DNA from: Rubrivivax sp.
GTDB lineage: Bacteria; Pseudomonadota; Gammaproteobacteria; Burkholderiales; Burkholderiaceae_C
Length of the DNA stretch: 64,000 bases
Direction of reading: 5' to 3'
NCBI GenBank assembly: GCA_004210455.1
Contig: SEFA01000010.1
Location: 18,849 to 82,848 of the forward strand
Part shown: positions 41,602 to 50,199 of the stretch, piece by piece
How positions within the stretch are numbered: position 1 is the stretch's first letter
Layout: each line of letters opens with the position of its first letter
Program-made: the position numbers and the translations under genes
Notes under the pieces: model-generated
Told to the model about the DNA's origin: nothing
The model's database searches: none
The model's input: only the letters and a program-made list of their open reading frames with translations

Positions 41602-43152
41602 TCAGACGCCGTCGACGGAGAACTCGCGCCGGCTGCTATCGGCAGCGGCGACAGCGACGGCCACCATCCCGCTGCCCGCCCCGCCGCCGGAGACCGCCGC
41701 CGCGACCGTTGCCGCGATCGAGGGCAACTCGGCGAAGCTCGGCAGGCTGGCCGTGGCGCTGGGGGTCTCGCCGAACTGCTGCCGGTAGTTGTGCGCCAGC
41801 GTCGAGCGGTTGGCCATGCCCCAGCGCGCGGCGACCGCCAGCACGCTGTCCCGCCCCGACATCTGCTGCAGCTCGGTACGGATGCAGGCCATGCGCAGCT
41901 TGCGGATCACTTCGGCCGGCGTCAGGCCGAGATTGGCGCGGAAGGCCATCTGCAGCGCGCGCTCGGTGACGTCGATCTCCGCGGCGATGCGCCGCACCGA
42001 CAGCGCGCGATCGTGCAGGTGGTCGAGGATGTATTGATAGGCGCGGCGATAACGCGGCGGCAGGCGCAACTGGTCGGCGTCGGCCTGCTCGGCGCGTTCC
42101 TGCTGCTCGAGGAAGCGCGAATACGGCACCCGCGTCAGCTCGAAGCGCAGCCGCGCCAGCGAGAGCTGCGCATGCTGGCGATAGCAGCGCAGCGCGTCGG
42201 AGTGGCGGCCGTTCATCGCGTGCAGCTTCGAGGCGCAATAGCGCAGCTCGATCGCGTGGCGGTGATGGAGCTGGCGCGCATCGTCGATCGCCAGCGGGCC
42301 GAGGATGTCGTAGGCCGTGCGCGCCTGGCCTCGGTCCAGCAGCGCCAGCGCGGCTTCCACGCGCGCGCGCTCCTCCATCGGCGCGAGCCGCCGATCGCGA
42401 TACCAGCGCACGCCGTCGAAAAGTCCATCCACGCCTTCCGCGCCCGCCAGCGACGGTTCATGCGCCACGAGCGCGAGCAGGAACTCGATCCGCGCGACCA
42501 CGCCCGGCATGGCCGCCAGCGTGACCGCCGACGATCGCAGCGCGCCGCGCACGTCGCGGTCGCGCGGCAGCTCGGCGGCGGCGACATCGTCGTAATGCCG
42601 CAGGGCGCGGCAGACCTGCAGCTCCAGCTCGATCGCCGTCAGCAGCGGCATCATCAGGCGCGGCGCCGCGGCGGCTTCGGCCAGCGTCATCGCGAAGGCC
42701 AGCGTGCGCGCGGCGCGGCGGTGCTCGCCCATCGACTGCATCGCCTGCGCCATGCCGGCCAGCGCCTCGACCCGCAGCACCAGCGGCGCCTCGTCCGCGT
42801 CGGCGACGACATTGAAGGTCTCGGCCGCGCGGCCGGGCTTGTTCAGGTGCAGGAACAGGAAGCCCCGGTCCATGGACGACAGCCAGCGCACCTGCGCGCG
42901 CGGCAGGCCTTCATACAGGCGCAGCTGCTTCTGGAAAAGTTCCTCGGCCTGTTCGTCGCGGCCTGCCGCCAGCAGCGCCTGTCCGAGCACCTGGCCCAGC
43001 GCCCCGAGCCGGTCGGGATCGCCGCCTGCCCCACGATCGAGCCGGCCCAGGCCGAGCCGCAAGGCCTCCTGCACATCGCCGCGCGCCACCGCGTCGGCGA
43101 CGTCGGCATCCTGTTCAACGAGCCTGAGACTGCCCAAGGTCAGCAACAACAT
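41602..43152 (-). CDS. hrpB: HrpB/HrpX-family AraC-type activator of the T3SS
   Basis: The master activator of group II hrp genes. The 516-aa protein has a long TPR-like N-terminal region (helical repeats to about residue 370) and a C-terminal AraC domain. Its text YRRAYQYILDHLHDRALSV, ITERALQ-like VTERALQMAFRANLGLTP and EVIRKLRMACIRTEL matches HrpB/HrpX. The second helix-turn-helix (VLAVAARWGMANRSTLAHNYRQQFGE) is intact. Start 43152 has GAGGAG upstream; 43218 is less likely. An extra 45-residue Ala/Gly/Val-rich tail is unusual. It should bind the three PIP boxes found here. Confidence 0.9.
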   Translation of the reverse strand: MLLLTLGSLRLVEQDADVADAVARGDVQEALRLGLGRLDRGAGGDPDRLGALGQVLGQALLAAGRDEQAEELFQKQLRLYEGLPRAQVRWLSSMDRGFLFLHLNKPGRAAETFNVVADADEAPLVLRVEALAGMAQAMQSMGEHRRAARTLAFAMTLAEAAAAPRLMMPLLTAIELELQVCRALRHYDDVAAAELPRDRDVRGALRSSAVTLAAMPGVVARIEFLLALVAHEPSLAGAEGVDGLFDGVRWYRDRRLAPMEERARVEAALALLDRGQARTAYDILGPLAIDDARQLHHRHAIELRYCASKLHAMNGRHSDALRCYRQHAQLSLARLRFELTRVPYSRFLEQQERAEQADADQLRLPPRYRRAYQYILDHLHDRALSVRRIAAEIDVTERALQMAFRANLGLTPAEVIRKLRMACIRTELQQMSGRDSVLAVAARWGMANRSTLAHNYRQQFGETPSATASLPSFAELPSIAATVAAAVSGGGAGSGMVAVAVAAADSSRREFSVDGV

Positions 43153-43381
43153 GTGAACTCCTCTTCCATGCGTATCGGGTGCGTTGTCGGATACATCCGG
43201 ATGCGCCTGAACGTGCATTGATCACGGATTCATCGCGGAGGTATCGCCCGCCGTGTTCGTTTCGGCGTGGGCTCATGCTAGGCAGCGGTCCGTGTCGGCA
43301 GCCTCATGTCTTCACGATGAAATCCTCAACAATCCTCAACACGAAGTGATGGGAGGAGCAGAGGGAGCAGGACGGCGCGAT

Positions 43382-43406
43382 TTCGCATCCGCGCCAATCG
43401 CTTCGC
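43382..43406 (+). promoter_or_regulatory. PIP box of the GNAT-sctU operon
   Basis: TTCGC, 15 bases, TTCGC is a perfect PIP box on the plus strand. The GTG start of the acetyltransferase gene is 61 bp downstream, matching the spacing at the two other PIP boxes. Confidence 0.88.
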
Positions 43407-43467
43407 CCCCTCCCCGTCCGCCATGGCCGCCCGCAGGGACAGTGCGCCTCAACCCCGAGGAGCCCCC

Positions 43468-44190
43468 GTGTCCCTAGCCCTGCCGCTCGCCGAGAAGAAC
43501 GCAGAGAAGAACGCCGCCGCGATCGCCGATGCGGTCCCGGACACCCTTGCGCTGCGGCCCGCGACGACGCAGGACGCGACCTCGGTCGCCGCGATCTACA
43601 ACGCCTCGCTGCGCACCCAGCCCTATCAGCCCGACGGCGTGACCGAGACCGAAGGCGCGCGCTGGTGCGCCGAGCAGCTCGCCAAGGTCAAGACCAAGGA
43701 CGCCGTCGCCGAGGCCAACTACTTCGGCCCGATGAGCGTGCCGATGGCCAAGCTGCAGATCGAGCTCCACCAGTTCTACCGACGCCCCATGGTGATCGCC
43801 ACGCAGCATGGCGAAACCGTCGGCTGGATGGGCACGCTCGGCCTGAACGACCGGCCGGGCATGTCCTCGCTGTATGAGCTCTCGTACTACGTCGCGCCGC
43901 GCTGGCGCGGCCGCGGCGTCGGCACGCGGCTGATCCGTCACCTGATCGCGCAGGCGCCCGTGTGGCGCGTGGACCGTCTGATGGCCATGGTCTGGAGCGA
44001 CAACGCCGCCAGCCTGTCGGTGCTGCGCCGCGCCGGTTTCAGCGCGTGGGGCGAGCTGCCCGGCGCGATCACGGCCTTCGGCAAGCGCCGCGACATGGTG
44101 CTGCTGGGCATGACCCTGGCGGACATCCCGCCGGACGTCGAGGACACGCAGCCGGCGGAGGCCCACGACGCTGCCGGCGCCGCGTCCTGA
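43468..44190 (+). CDS. GNAT acetyltransferase leading the sctU operon
   Basis: A 240-aa Gcn5-related N-acetyltransferase. About 35 leading residues (Ala/Glu/Lys-rich) precede the fold. The acetyl-CoA loop is RWRGRGVGTRLI and the later strand VDRLMAMVWSDNAASLSVLRRAGF completes the family pattern. The start is taken as GTG 43468 (GAGGAG 11 nt upstream); the ATG at 43423 would sit too close to the PIP box. Its stop is 3 bp before sctU, so it belongs to the T3SS operon, which is not usual for hrp clusters. It may modify a T3SS component or be itself injected; both are inference. Confidence 0.88.
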   Translation: MSLALPLAEKNAEKNAAAIADAVPDTLALRPATTQDATSVAAIYNASLRTQPYQPDGVTETEGARWCAEQLAKVKTKDAVAEANYFGPMSVPMAKLQIELHQFYRRPMVIATQHGETVGWMGTLGLNDRPGMSSLYELSYYVAPRWRGRGVGTRLIRHLIAQAPVWRVDRLMAMVWSDNAASLSVLRRAGFSAWGELPGAITAFGKRRDMVLLGMTLADIPPDVEDTQPAEAHDAAGAAS

Positions 44191-44193
44191 GCC

Positions 44194-45300
44194 ATGGGGG
44201 AAAAGACCGAACAGCCCAGCCAGAAGAAGCTGGACGACGCGAAGAAGAAGGGCCAGTCGCCCAAGAGCCAGGACATCAACGCCGCGGCCGGGCTGCTGGT
44301 CATCACCGTCTGCCTGAGCGCCGCCAGCGCCACGGCGCTCAGCCATCTGGAGCGCCTGTTCTCGCTCGCCAGCGGGATCGGGCTGCAGGCCAAGACCGAC
44401 AGCGACATGTTCGCGGTCGCCTACGACATCGCGATCGAGGGCTTGTGGATCGTCCTGCCCTTCGTCGTCGCGGCGATCTTCGTCGGGCTGATCGCGTCCT
44501 TCGCGCAGGTCGGCTTCAACATCACCTTCGAGCCGATCTCGCCCAACTTCGACAAGGTCAATCCCGGTGCCGGGCTCAAGAAGCTGATCTCGGTCAAATC
44601 GATCGTCGAGTTCCTGAAGACCGTGTTCAAGGCGATCCTGGTCGGCAGCGTGGTCGCCATCATCACCATGGGCCTGATCCCGCTGATGGTCGGCGCCGCG
44701 ACACAGACGCCGACGGGCGTGGCCACGGTCGCCTGGACCGCGATGCTCAAGCTGTTCGTCGCGGCGGTGATCGCGCTGGTCGTGCTCGGCCCCGTGGACT
44801 TCGCGCTGCAGCGCTGGCTGTTCATCCGCGACCAGCGCATGGACAAGGACGAGCTCAAGCGCGAGTACAAGGAAATGGAAGGCGATCCCATGATCAAGGG
44901 CCAGCGCAAGCGCCTGGCCTTCGAGATGGCCAACAGCGATCCGAAGAAGACGGTGCCCACCGCGACCGTGGTCGTCACCAATCCGACGCACTTCGCCGTC
45001 GCGCTGCGCTACCAGCCCGGCGTGACGCCGCTGCCGCTGATCGTCGCCAAGGGCGCGGACGCGCAGGCGATGGAGATCCGCCGCATCGCCGAAGCCTCGG
45101 GCGTGCCCATCGTCGGCGACCCGCCGCTGGCGCGCGCGCTCTTCAAGATGCCGGTCGACGAAACGGTTCCCGAGGCGCTGTTCGAGGCCGTCGCGACCGT
45201 GCTGCGCTGGGTGGCAATGCTGGACGGCGTGGGCGGGAAGCCCGCGGGCAATGCGGGCGGTGGCGGCAGTGGCGGTCAACCAAGCGGGAGCAAGGCATGA
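44194..45300 (+). CDS. sctU: T3SS export-apparatus switch protein SctU (HrcU)
   Basis: The inner-membrane export gate component that switches substrate specificity from early to late substrates by self-cleavage. Four membrane helices (residues 30-200) precede the cytoplasmic domain with the autocleavage site N263-P-T-H266. The start MGEKTEQPSQKKLDDAKKKGQ is the family hallmark. A Gly/Ser-rich tail ends the 368-aa protein. The stop overlaps the sctV start by 4 bp. Confidence 0.97.
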   Translation: MGEKTEQPSQKKLDDAKKKGQSPKSQDINAAAGLLVITVCLSAASATALSHLERLFSLASGIGLQAKTDSDMFAVAYDIAIEGLWIVLPFVVAAIFVGLIASFAQVGFNITFEPISPNFDKVNPGAGLKKLISVKSIVEFLKTVFKAILVGSVVAIITMGLIPLMVGAATQTPTGVATVAWTAMLKLFVAAVIALVVLGPVDFALQRWLFIRDQRMDKDELKREYKEMEGDPMIKGQRKRLAFEMANSDPKKTVPTATVVVTNPTHFAVALRYQPGVTPLPLIVAKGADAQAMEIRRIAEASGVPIVGDPPLARALFKMPVDETVPEALFEAVATVLRWVAMLDGVGGKPAGNAGGGGSGGQPSGSKA

Positions 45301-47363
45301 GCAAGGCATTGGGTGACAAGAGCACCCTCGGCAACGACCTCGCGATGAGCTTCCTGGTGGTGGCGATCGTCGGGCTGATGATCCTGCCGCTGCCGACGGT
45401 GATGATCGACAGCCTGCTGGCGGTCAATCTGGCGGTGAGCGTGCTGCTGCTGATGACCTCGCTGTTCATCCCGAACGCGGTGGCGCTGTCCTCGTTCCCG
45501 TCGCTGCTGCTGTTCACGACGCTGTTCCGGCTGTCGCTCAACATCGCGTCGACCAAGTCCATTTTGCTGCATGCCGACGCCGGTCACCTGATCGAGAGCT
45601 TCGGCGAACTGGTCGTGGGCGGCAACCTGGTCGTCGGCATCGTGGTGTTCCTGATCATCACGGTGGTGCAGTTCATCGTGATCTCCAAGGGCTCGGAGCG
45701 CGTGGCCGAGGTCGGCGCGCGCTTCACGCTGGACGCGATGCCGGGCAAGCAGATGAGCATCGACGCCGACCTGCGCGCGGGGCTGCTCACCGGCGACGAG
45801 GCGCGCCGCAAGCGCGCGCTGCTCGGCATGGAAAGCCAGATGCACGGCGGCATGGACGGCGCGATGAAGTTCGTCAAGGGCGACGCGATCGCGGGCCTGA
45901 TCATCACGCTGGTCAACATCCTGGCCGGCATCGTCGTCGGCATCATGTACCACGGCATGACCGCGGGCGAGGCGGCCAACCGCTTCGCCGTGCTGTCGAT
46001 CGGCGACGCGATGGTGTCGCAGATCCCGTCGCTGTTCATCTGCGTGGCGGCCGGCGTGCTCATCACCCGCGTGGCCGACGAGCATCAGAAGAAGCCGCGC
46101 TCGCTGGGCCAGGAGATCGTCGCGCAGATGACCGCCAACGTGCGGGCGATGTACCTGGCGGCGGGGCTGACGGTGGCCTTCGCGGCGATCCCCGGCTTCC
46201 CGTCGATCCAGTTCCTGGCGCTGGGCGTCGGCCTGGCGCTGGCGGGCCGCTACCTGCAGCGCCAGCGCAAGAGCGGCGAGGCGCAGAGCGTCTCCGCGCC
46301 CATCGCCGCCCTGCAGCGCGAAGGCGCCAAGGGCGACGCGCCGTCCATCATGCAGGAGGCGCCGCATTTCTCGCGGCCGCTGGCCGTGCGCATGTCGCCG
46401 GCGCTGGCGGCGTTGCTGCTGCCGCACATGCTCGATCAGGCGGTCGAACGCGAGCGGCTCCAGCTGCAGTCGATGCTGGGCGTGCCCTTCCCCGGCGTCT
46501 GCATGTGGGTGGAGGCGACGCTGCAGGATCTTCGATTCGAGGTGCTGATCAACGACGTGCCGGTGCGTCACATCGAGCTGCCGGGCCGGCTGATGCTGGT
46601 GCCGTCGGCGCTGGCGGGCGAGCCGTGGGCGGCGTCGGCCGCGACACACGGTGCCCTGCTCGATCAACCCGATTCGCGCTGGCTGCCGCCCGCGCAGGTG
46701 CCCGAGGCCGAACGCGCGAAGTGCCTGGACATCGAGCAGGTGATGGCGCGCCAGGTCATGCTGCTGCTGCGCCGCAACGCGCACCAGTTCATGGGCGTGC
46801 AGGAGATCCAGTGGATCGTCGACAAGGCGACGGCGGACTATCCGGGCCTGGTCGCCGAGGTGCAGAAGATCCTGCCGGTGCAGCGCATCGCCGAGGTGAT
46901 GCGGCGGCTGCTCGAGGAGCAGGTGCCGATCCGCAACGTGCGCACCATCTTCGAGAGCCTCATCACCTGGGGCCCGAAGGAAAAGGACATGCTGCTGCTG
47001 ACCGAGTACGTGCGCGGCGACCTCGGGCGCTACCTCGCGTTCGAGGCCAGCGGCGGACGCAACTACGTCTCGGCGATCCTGCTGGACGCGGGGGTCGAGC
47101 AGGCGATCCGCCAGTGCATCAAGCCCACGCCGACGGGCAACTACCTGGCGATGCCGCCGGAGAGCGCCGCGGCCATCACCGAGAAGGTGATGCGCATCGC
47201 CGGCGAGTCGCCGGAAGCCGGTGTCGCGGTGATCACGTCGATGGACATCCGGCGCTACGTGAAGAAGATCATCGAGTCGCGGATGGAGGGACTGCGCGTC
47301 TACTCCTACCAGGAGCTGGGCAACCAGGTCGAGCTGCGGCCGCTGGGCCGTGTCGCGGCATGA
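45297..47363 (+). CDS. sctV: T3SS major export gate SctV (HrcV)
   Basis: The nonameric export gate that links substrate recognition to the proton motive force. The 688-aa protein has eight membrane helices in the N-terminal half. The conserved FHIPEP core is visible as RLSLNIASTKSILLHADAG and FTLDAMPGKQMSIDADLRAGLL. A large cytoplasmic C-terminal domain follows (about 350-688). The ATG at 45297 overlaps the sctU stop; the longer frame from 43962 reads through sctU out of frame. Confidence 0.97.
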   Translation: MSKALGDKSTLGNDLAMSFLVVAIVGLMILPLPTVMIDSLLAVNLAVSVLLLMTSLFIPNAVALSSFPSLLLFTTLFRLSLNIASTKSILLHADAGHLIESFGELVVGGNLVVGIVVFLIITVVQFIVISKGSERVAEVGARFTLDAMPGKQMSIDADLRAGLLTGDEARRKRALLGMESQMHGGMDGAMKFVKGDAIAGLIITLVNILAGIVVGIMYHGMTAGEAANRFAVLSIGDAMVSQIPSLFICVAAGVLITRVADEHQKKPRSLGQEIVAQMTANVRAMYLAAGLTVAFAAIPGFPSIQFLALGVGLALAGRYLQRQRKSGEAQSVSAPIAALQREGAKGDAPSIMQEAPHFSRPLAVRMSPALAALLLPHMLDQAVERERLQLQSMLGVPFPGVCMWVEATLQDLRFEVLINDVPVRHIELPGRLMLVPSALAGEPWAASAATHGALLDQPDSRWLPPAQVPEAERAKCLDIEQVMARQVMLLLRRNAHQFMGVQEIQWIVDKATADYPGLVAEVQKILPVQRIAEVMRRLLEEQVPIRNVRTIFESLITWGPKEKDMLLLTEYVRGDLGRYLAFEASGGRNYVSAILLDAGVEQAIRQCIKPTPTGNYLAMPPESAAAITEKVMRIAGESPEAGVAVITSMDIRRYVKKIIESRMEGLRVYSYQELGNQVELRPLGRVAA

Positions 47364-47393
47364 TCCCGGTGAGCAGCGCGTGACCGGACGATC

Positions 47394-48185
47394 ATGAGCG
47401 ACGAAGAGATCCGCCGCATCCGGCGCCTCGTCGTCGCGGACCCGCAGATCCCGCCGCTGCCGGTGGACGCGCGTCAGGTGGAGCGCTTCCATCGCGCACT
47501 CGGCGCCGTGCGTCGGGCGACGTCGTCGACCGACGCCGGTCTTGAAGCGTCGACATCGGCACCGCCGCCGCCGCCGGAGCCTGCCGCTTCCCCTCGCCCC
47601 GAGGCGACGCACGCCTCGGTCGCGGCCATCGCCGCGCCGTCGCGCGAGCGCATCGACCGGACGGAACGCCCGGATCGGCAGGAGCGGAAGGACAGCGGAT
47701 CTCCGGCGCGCAAGAAAGAGTCTTCCCGACACGACGGCGCCCTCCTCGTCGACGGTCAACGCCCGCGTCCTCCGGTCCCGGGCGCGGCGGAGGCTGGCGC
47801 ACGCGAGGCCGGCGAGGCGCAGGAGGCCGACGCCGATCAGGACCTCGCGCTCGACACGGTCACCGCGCCGCCGATGCCGATCCCGCACGTGGCCTGGACG
47901 CCGCTGCCCGAGGGCTGGGAGCGCGAGCTCGCCGACACGGTCGCGACGCTGTGCCGCAGCAGCGAACCCGCCTTCCACAGCTGGACCATCCAGGTGCCGG
48001 TGGACGCCGAGACCCTGCCCCACACCGAGCTGCGCCTGTCGTTTTCGCCTCACCAACTGACGCTTCGCTTCAGCACGCAGTCGACGCGCTCGCTCGCCCT
48101 AATTTCGGCCCACCAGTCGCAGCTGCGCGCGTTGCTGGTCCGCGCGCTGCCCGGCGACCGGCACATCGAGATCGACATCACATGA
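47394..48185 (+). CDS. sctP: T3SS needle-length/substrate-switch protein SctP (HpaP-like)
   Basis: Located between sctV and sctQ, the standard hpaP position. The 263-aa protein has a disordered Pro/Ala/Glu-rich first 160 residues and a compact C-terminal domain (about 165-263: WERELADTVATLC, HTELRLSFSPHQLTLRF and LRALLVRALPG) that fits the HpaP/FliK-like switch domain binding SctU. The stop overlaps the sctQ start (ATGA). The assignment rests mainly on position and the C-terminal domain. Confidence 0.83.
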   Translation: MSDEEIRRIRRLVVADPQIPPLPVDARQVERFHRALGAVRRATSSTDAGLEASTSAPPPPPEPAASPRPEATHASVAAIAAPSRERIDRTERPDRQERKDSGSPARKKESSRHDGALLVDGQRPRPPVPGAAEAGAREAGEAQEADADQDLALDTVTAPPMPIPHVAWTPLPEGWERELADTVATLCRSSEPAFHSWTIQVPVDAETLPHTELRLSFSPHQLTLRFSTQSTRSLALISAHQSQLRALLVRALPGDRHIEIDIT

Positions 48186-49282
48186 ACCGGCCGACCTCCC
48201 CCGCCTCGACGCCCCCCGCGAACGCCGCCGGCGCTGCCATCGCCGCTACGGACATGCACACGGACACGGCGACGCTCGCAGGACGGTTGCCTGCGATGAG
48301 CGCGGAGGACGCGTCGCTCTCCCGTGTGGCGCACGATGCGCGCTTTGCCGACTGGCTGCGCGGCACGCTCCAGCACGCGGGCATCGGCATCGCCCGGCAG
48401 CGCGAAGCGATGCCGTGGCGGCTCACGGTCGAATCGATCCACGGGCGCTTCCAACTCGGACTCGACGCCGTCGATTCGCCGGCGCTGCTGCTCGCCTGCG
48501 CGCACCAGCCGCGCGACACCGCCTGCGCCGTCGTCACGCTGCTGCTCGCGGGCTGGGCCGAAGCCTTCGCGCCGCTGCTTGGCGCGCTGCGCGTCGTCGA
48601 TATCGAGCCGCTGGACGGCGTTCCTGCGAGCGCATCGCCGCGTCTCGTTCCCATCGTGCTCGGCGGCGCCATGCCCGTCGCGCTGCTGGACGCCGATCCG
48701 GCGGTGCTGGAACGCGTGCTCGTCACCGTCGCCGCGTCCGGCGTCGATCTCAGCCCGCTGGCGGGACTGCCGGTGCGTCCGATGATCCGTCTGTTCACGC
48801 GCGCCCTGCCGCTCGAGGCGCTGCGCGGCCTGCGGGCGGGCGACACCATCCTCACCGGCGGCCAGCCGGCGCTGCTGCGCTGCGGCGTCGGGCGCGCGCT
48901 GCGCGCCACCCTTCACATCGATCCCCAGGAGTTCACCGTGCACCTTGCCGAGCCGCCCGCCATTTCCGACGACCCGGCCGCCTTCGAGGCCGCGCCTGCC
49001 TCCGCGGAGAGCGCCGAGGCGCCGCAGTCCGCCGGCTCGCTGGACCAGCTGCAGCTGCCGGTCGCCTTCGAGCTGGACACCGCGCGCGTCAGCCTGGCCG
49101 AGCTGGCCAGCATGCAGCCGGGTTATGCCGTCGAGCTCGACGTGCCGCTGCGCGAGGCCACGGTGCGCCTGGTCTGCCACGGCCGCACGCTGGGCACGGG
49201 ACAGCTGATCGCCATCGGCGACCACCTCGGCGTGCGCATCACCCGGCTGGAGTTCGCGCATGACGCCCCTGCAGCACGCTGA
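48182..49282 (+). CDS. sctQ: T3SS cytoplasmic ring/sorting-platform protein SctQ (HrcQ)
   Basis: The C-ring component that recruits substrates and the ATPase. The 366-aa protein ends with a SpoA domain (about 290-360: LPVAFELDTARVSLAELASM and GQLIAIGDHLGVRI) and has a second, weaker SpoA-like region in the middle. Here sctQ is one unsplit gene, unlike the hrcQA/hrcQB arrangement of group I. ATG 48182 overlaps the sctP stop; its 3' end overlaps sctR by 23 bp. Confidence 0.93.
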   Translation: MNRPTSPASTPPANAAGAAIAATDMHTDTATLAGRLPAMSAEDASLSRVAHDARFADWLRGTLQHAGIGIARQREAMPWRLTVESIHGRFQLGLDAVDSPALLLACAHQPRDTACAVVTLLLAGWAEAFAPLLGALRVVDIEPLDGVPASASPRLVPIVLGGAMPVALLDADPAVLERVLVTVAASGVDLSPLAGLPVRPMIRLFTRALPLEALRGLRAGDTILTGGQPALLRCGVGRALRATLHIDPQEFTVHLAEPPAISDDPAAFEAAPASAESAEAPQSAGSLDQLQLPVAFELDTARVSLAELASMQPGYAVELDVPLREATVRLVCHGRTLGTGQLIAIGDHLGVRITRLEFAHDAPAAR

Positions 49283-49928
49283 TCCGGTTGCGCTCTTCCT
49301 GGTGCTGCTGGCGCTGGCGGCGCTGCCGTTCGCGGCCATGGTGGTCACCTCGTACACCAAGATCTCGATCGTGCTGGGCCTGCTGCGCAATGCGATCGGC
49401 GTGCAGCAGGTGCCCCCGAACATGGTGCTCAACGGCGTGGCGATCATCATCTCCTGCTACATCATGGCGCCGGTCTTCATCGAGGCCACCAAGGGCATGA
49501 GCGCGGCCTCAAGTGCCTCAGGCGGCGGCGGTTCCAGCACGCAGACGCTGATGGAAGCGGCGAACTCGGCGCGCGAGCCTTTCCGCAAGTTCCTCGACAA
49601 ACACGCCGAGGAGCGCGAGAAGCAGTTCTTCCTGAAGTCGGCGGCCATCATCTGGCCGGCGGACCAGGCCGCGGCGCTGAAGAAGGACGACCTGATCGTG
49701 CTCGCGCCGGCCTTCCTGCTGAGCGAGCTGACGGCGGCCTTCCGCATCGGCTTCCTGCTCTACCTGGCCTTCATCGTGATCGACATCGTCATCGCCAACG
49801 TGCTGCTGGCGATGGGCCTGTCGCAGGTGACGCCGACCAACGTCGCCATCCCGTTCAAGCTGCTGCTCTTCGTCACGATGGACGGCTGGTCGCGGCTGGT
49901 GCACGGGCTGGTGCTGACCTACCGCTGA
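49260..49928 (+). CDS. sctR: T3SS export gate protein SctR (HrcR)
   Basis: A core export-gate membrane protein forming the R5S4T1 pore complex. The 222-aa protein has four helices and the family signatures MVVTSYTKISIVLGLLRNA near residue 28 and LLSELTAAFRIGFLLYLAFIVIDIV. A flexible Ser/Gly stretch (about residues 80-95) lies in the periplasmic loop. The start lies inside sctQ, so coupling is tight. Confidence 0.97.
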   Translation: MTPLQHADPVALFLVLLALAALPFAAMVVTSYTKISIVLGLLRNAIGVQQVPPNMVLNGVAIIISCYIMAPVFIEATKGMSAASSASGGGGSSTQTLMEAANSAREPFRKFLDKHAEEREKQFFLKSAAIIWPADQAAALKKDDLIVLAPAFLLSELTAAFRIGFLLYLAFIVIDIVIANVLLAMGLSQVTPTNVAIPFKLLLFVTMDGWSRLVHGLVLTYR

Positions 49929-49935
49929 GGCCGCG

Positions 49936-50199
49936 ATGAACTATGACGTGGTGGTGCAGCTGACCTCCGAGGCGCTGATGATGTGCGTGATGCTGTCGCT
50001 GCCGGCGGTGGTCGTGTCGGCGCTGATCGGGCTGATCGTGTCCTTCTTCCAGGCGATCACCTCGCTGCAGGATTCGAGCATCTCGCAGGGCATCAAGCTG
50101 CTGGCGGTGACGGGCGTGGTCGTGGTGACGGCGCCCTGGGCGGGGTCCACGCTGATGAAGTTCAGCGAGAACCTGTTCACCGCGGTGTTCCAGAAATGA
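49936..50199 (+). CDS. sctS: T3SS export gate protein SctS (HrcS)
   Basis: The 87-aa two-helix subunit of the export pore. The motif VVSALIGLIVSFFQAITSLQD is characteristic, and the protein has the usual length. It follows sctR by 7 bp and its stop overlaps the next gene by 4 bp. Confidence 0.97.
   Translation: MNYDVVVQLTSEALMMCVMLSLPAVVVSALIGLIVSFFQAITSLQDSSISQGIKLLAVTGVVVVTAPWAGSTLMKFSENLFTAVFQK

Noticed and set aside
43962-45296. N-terminal extension of sctV (1133-aa frame)
   Set aside because: It overlaps the GNAT and sctU genes out of frame; sctV begins at 45297 where it overlaps the sctU stop.
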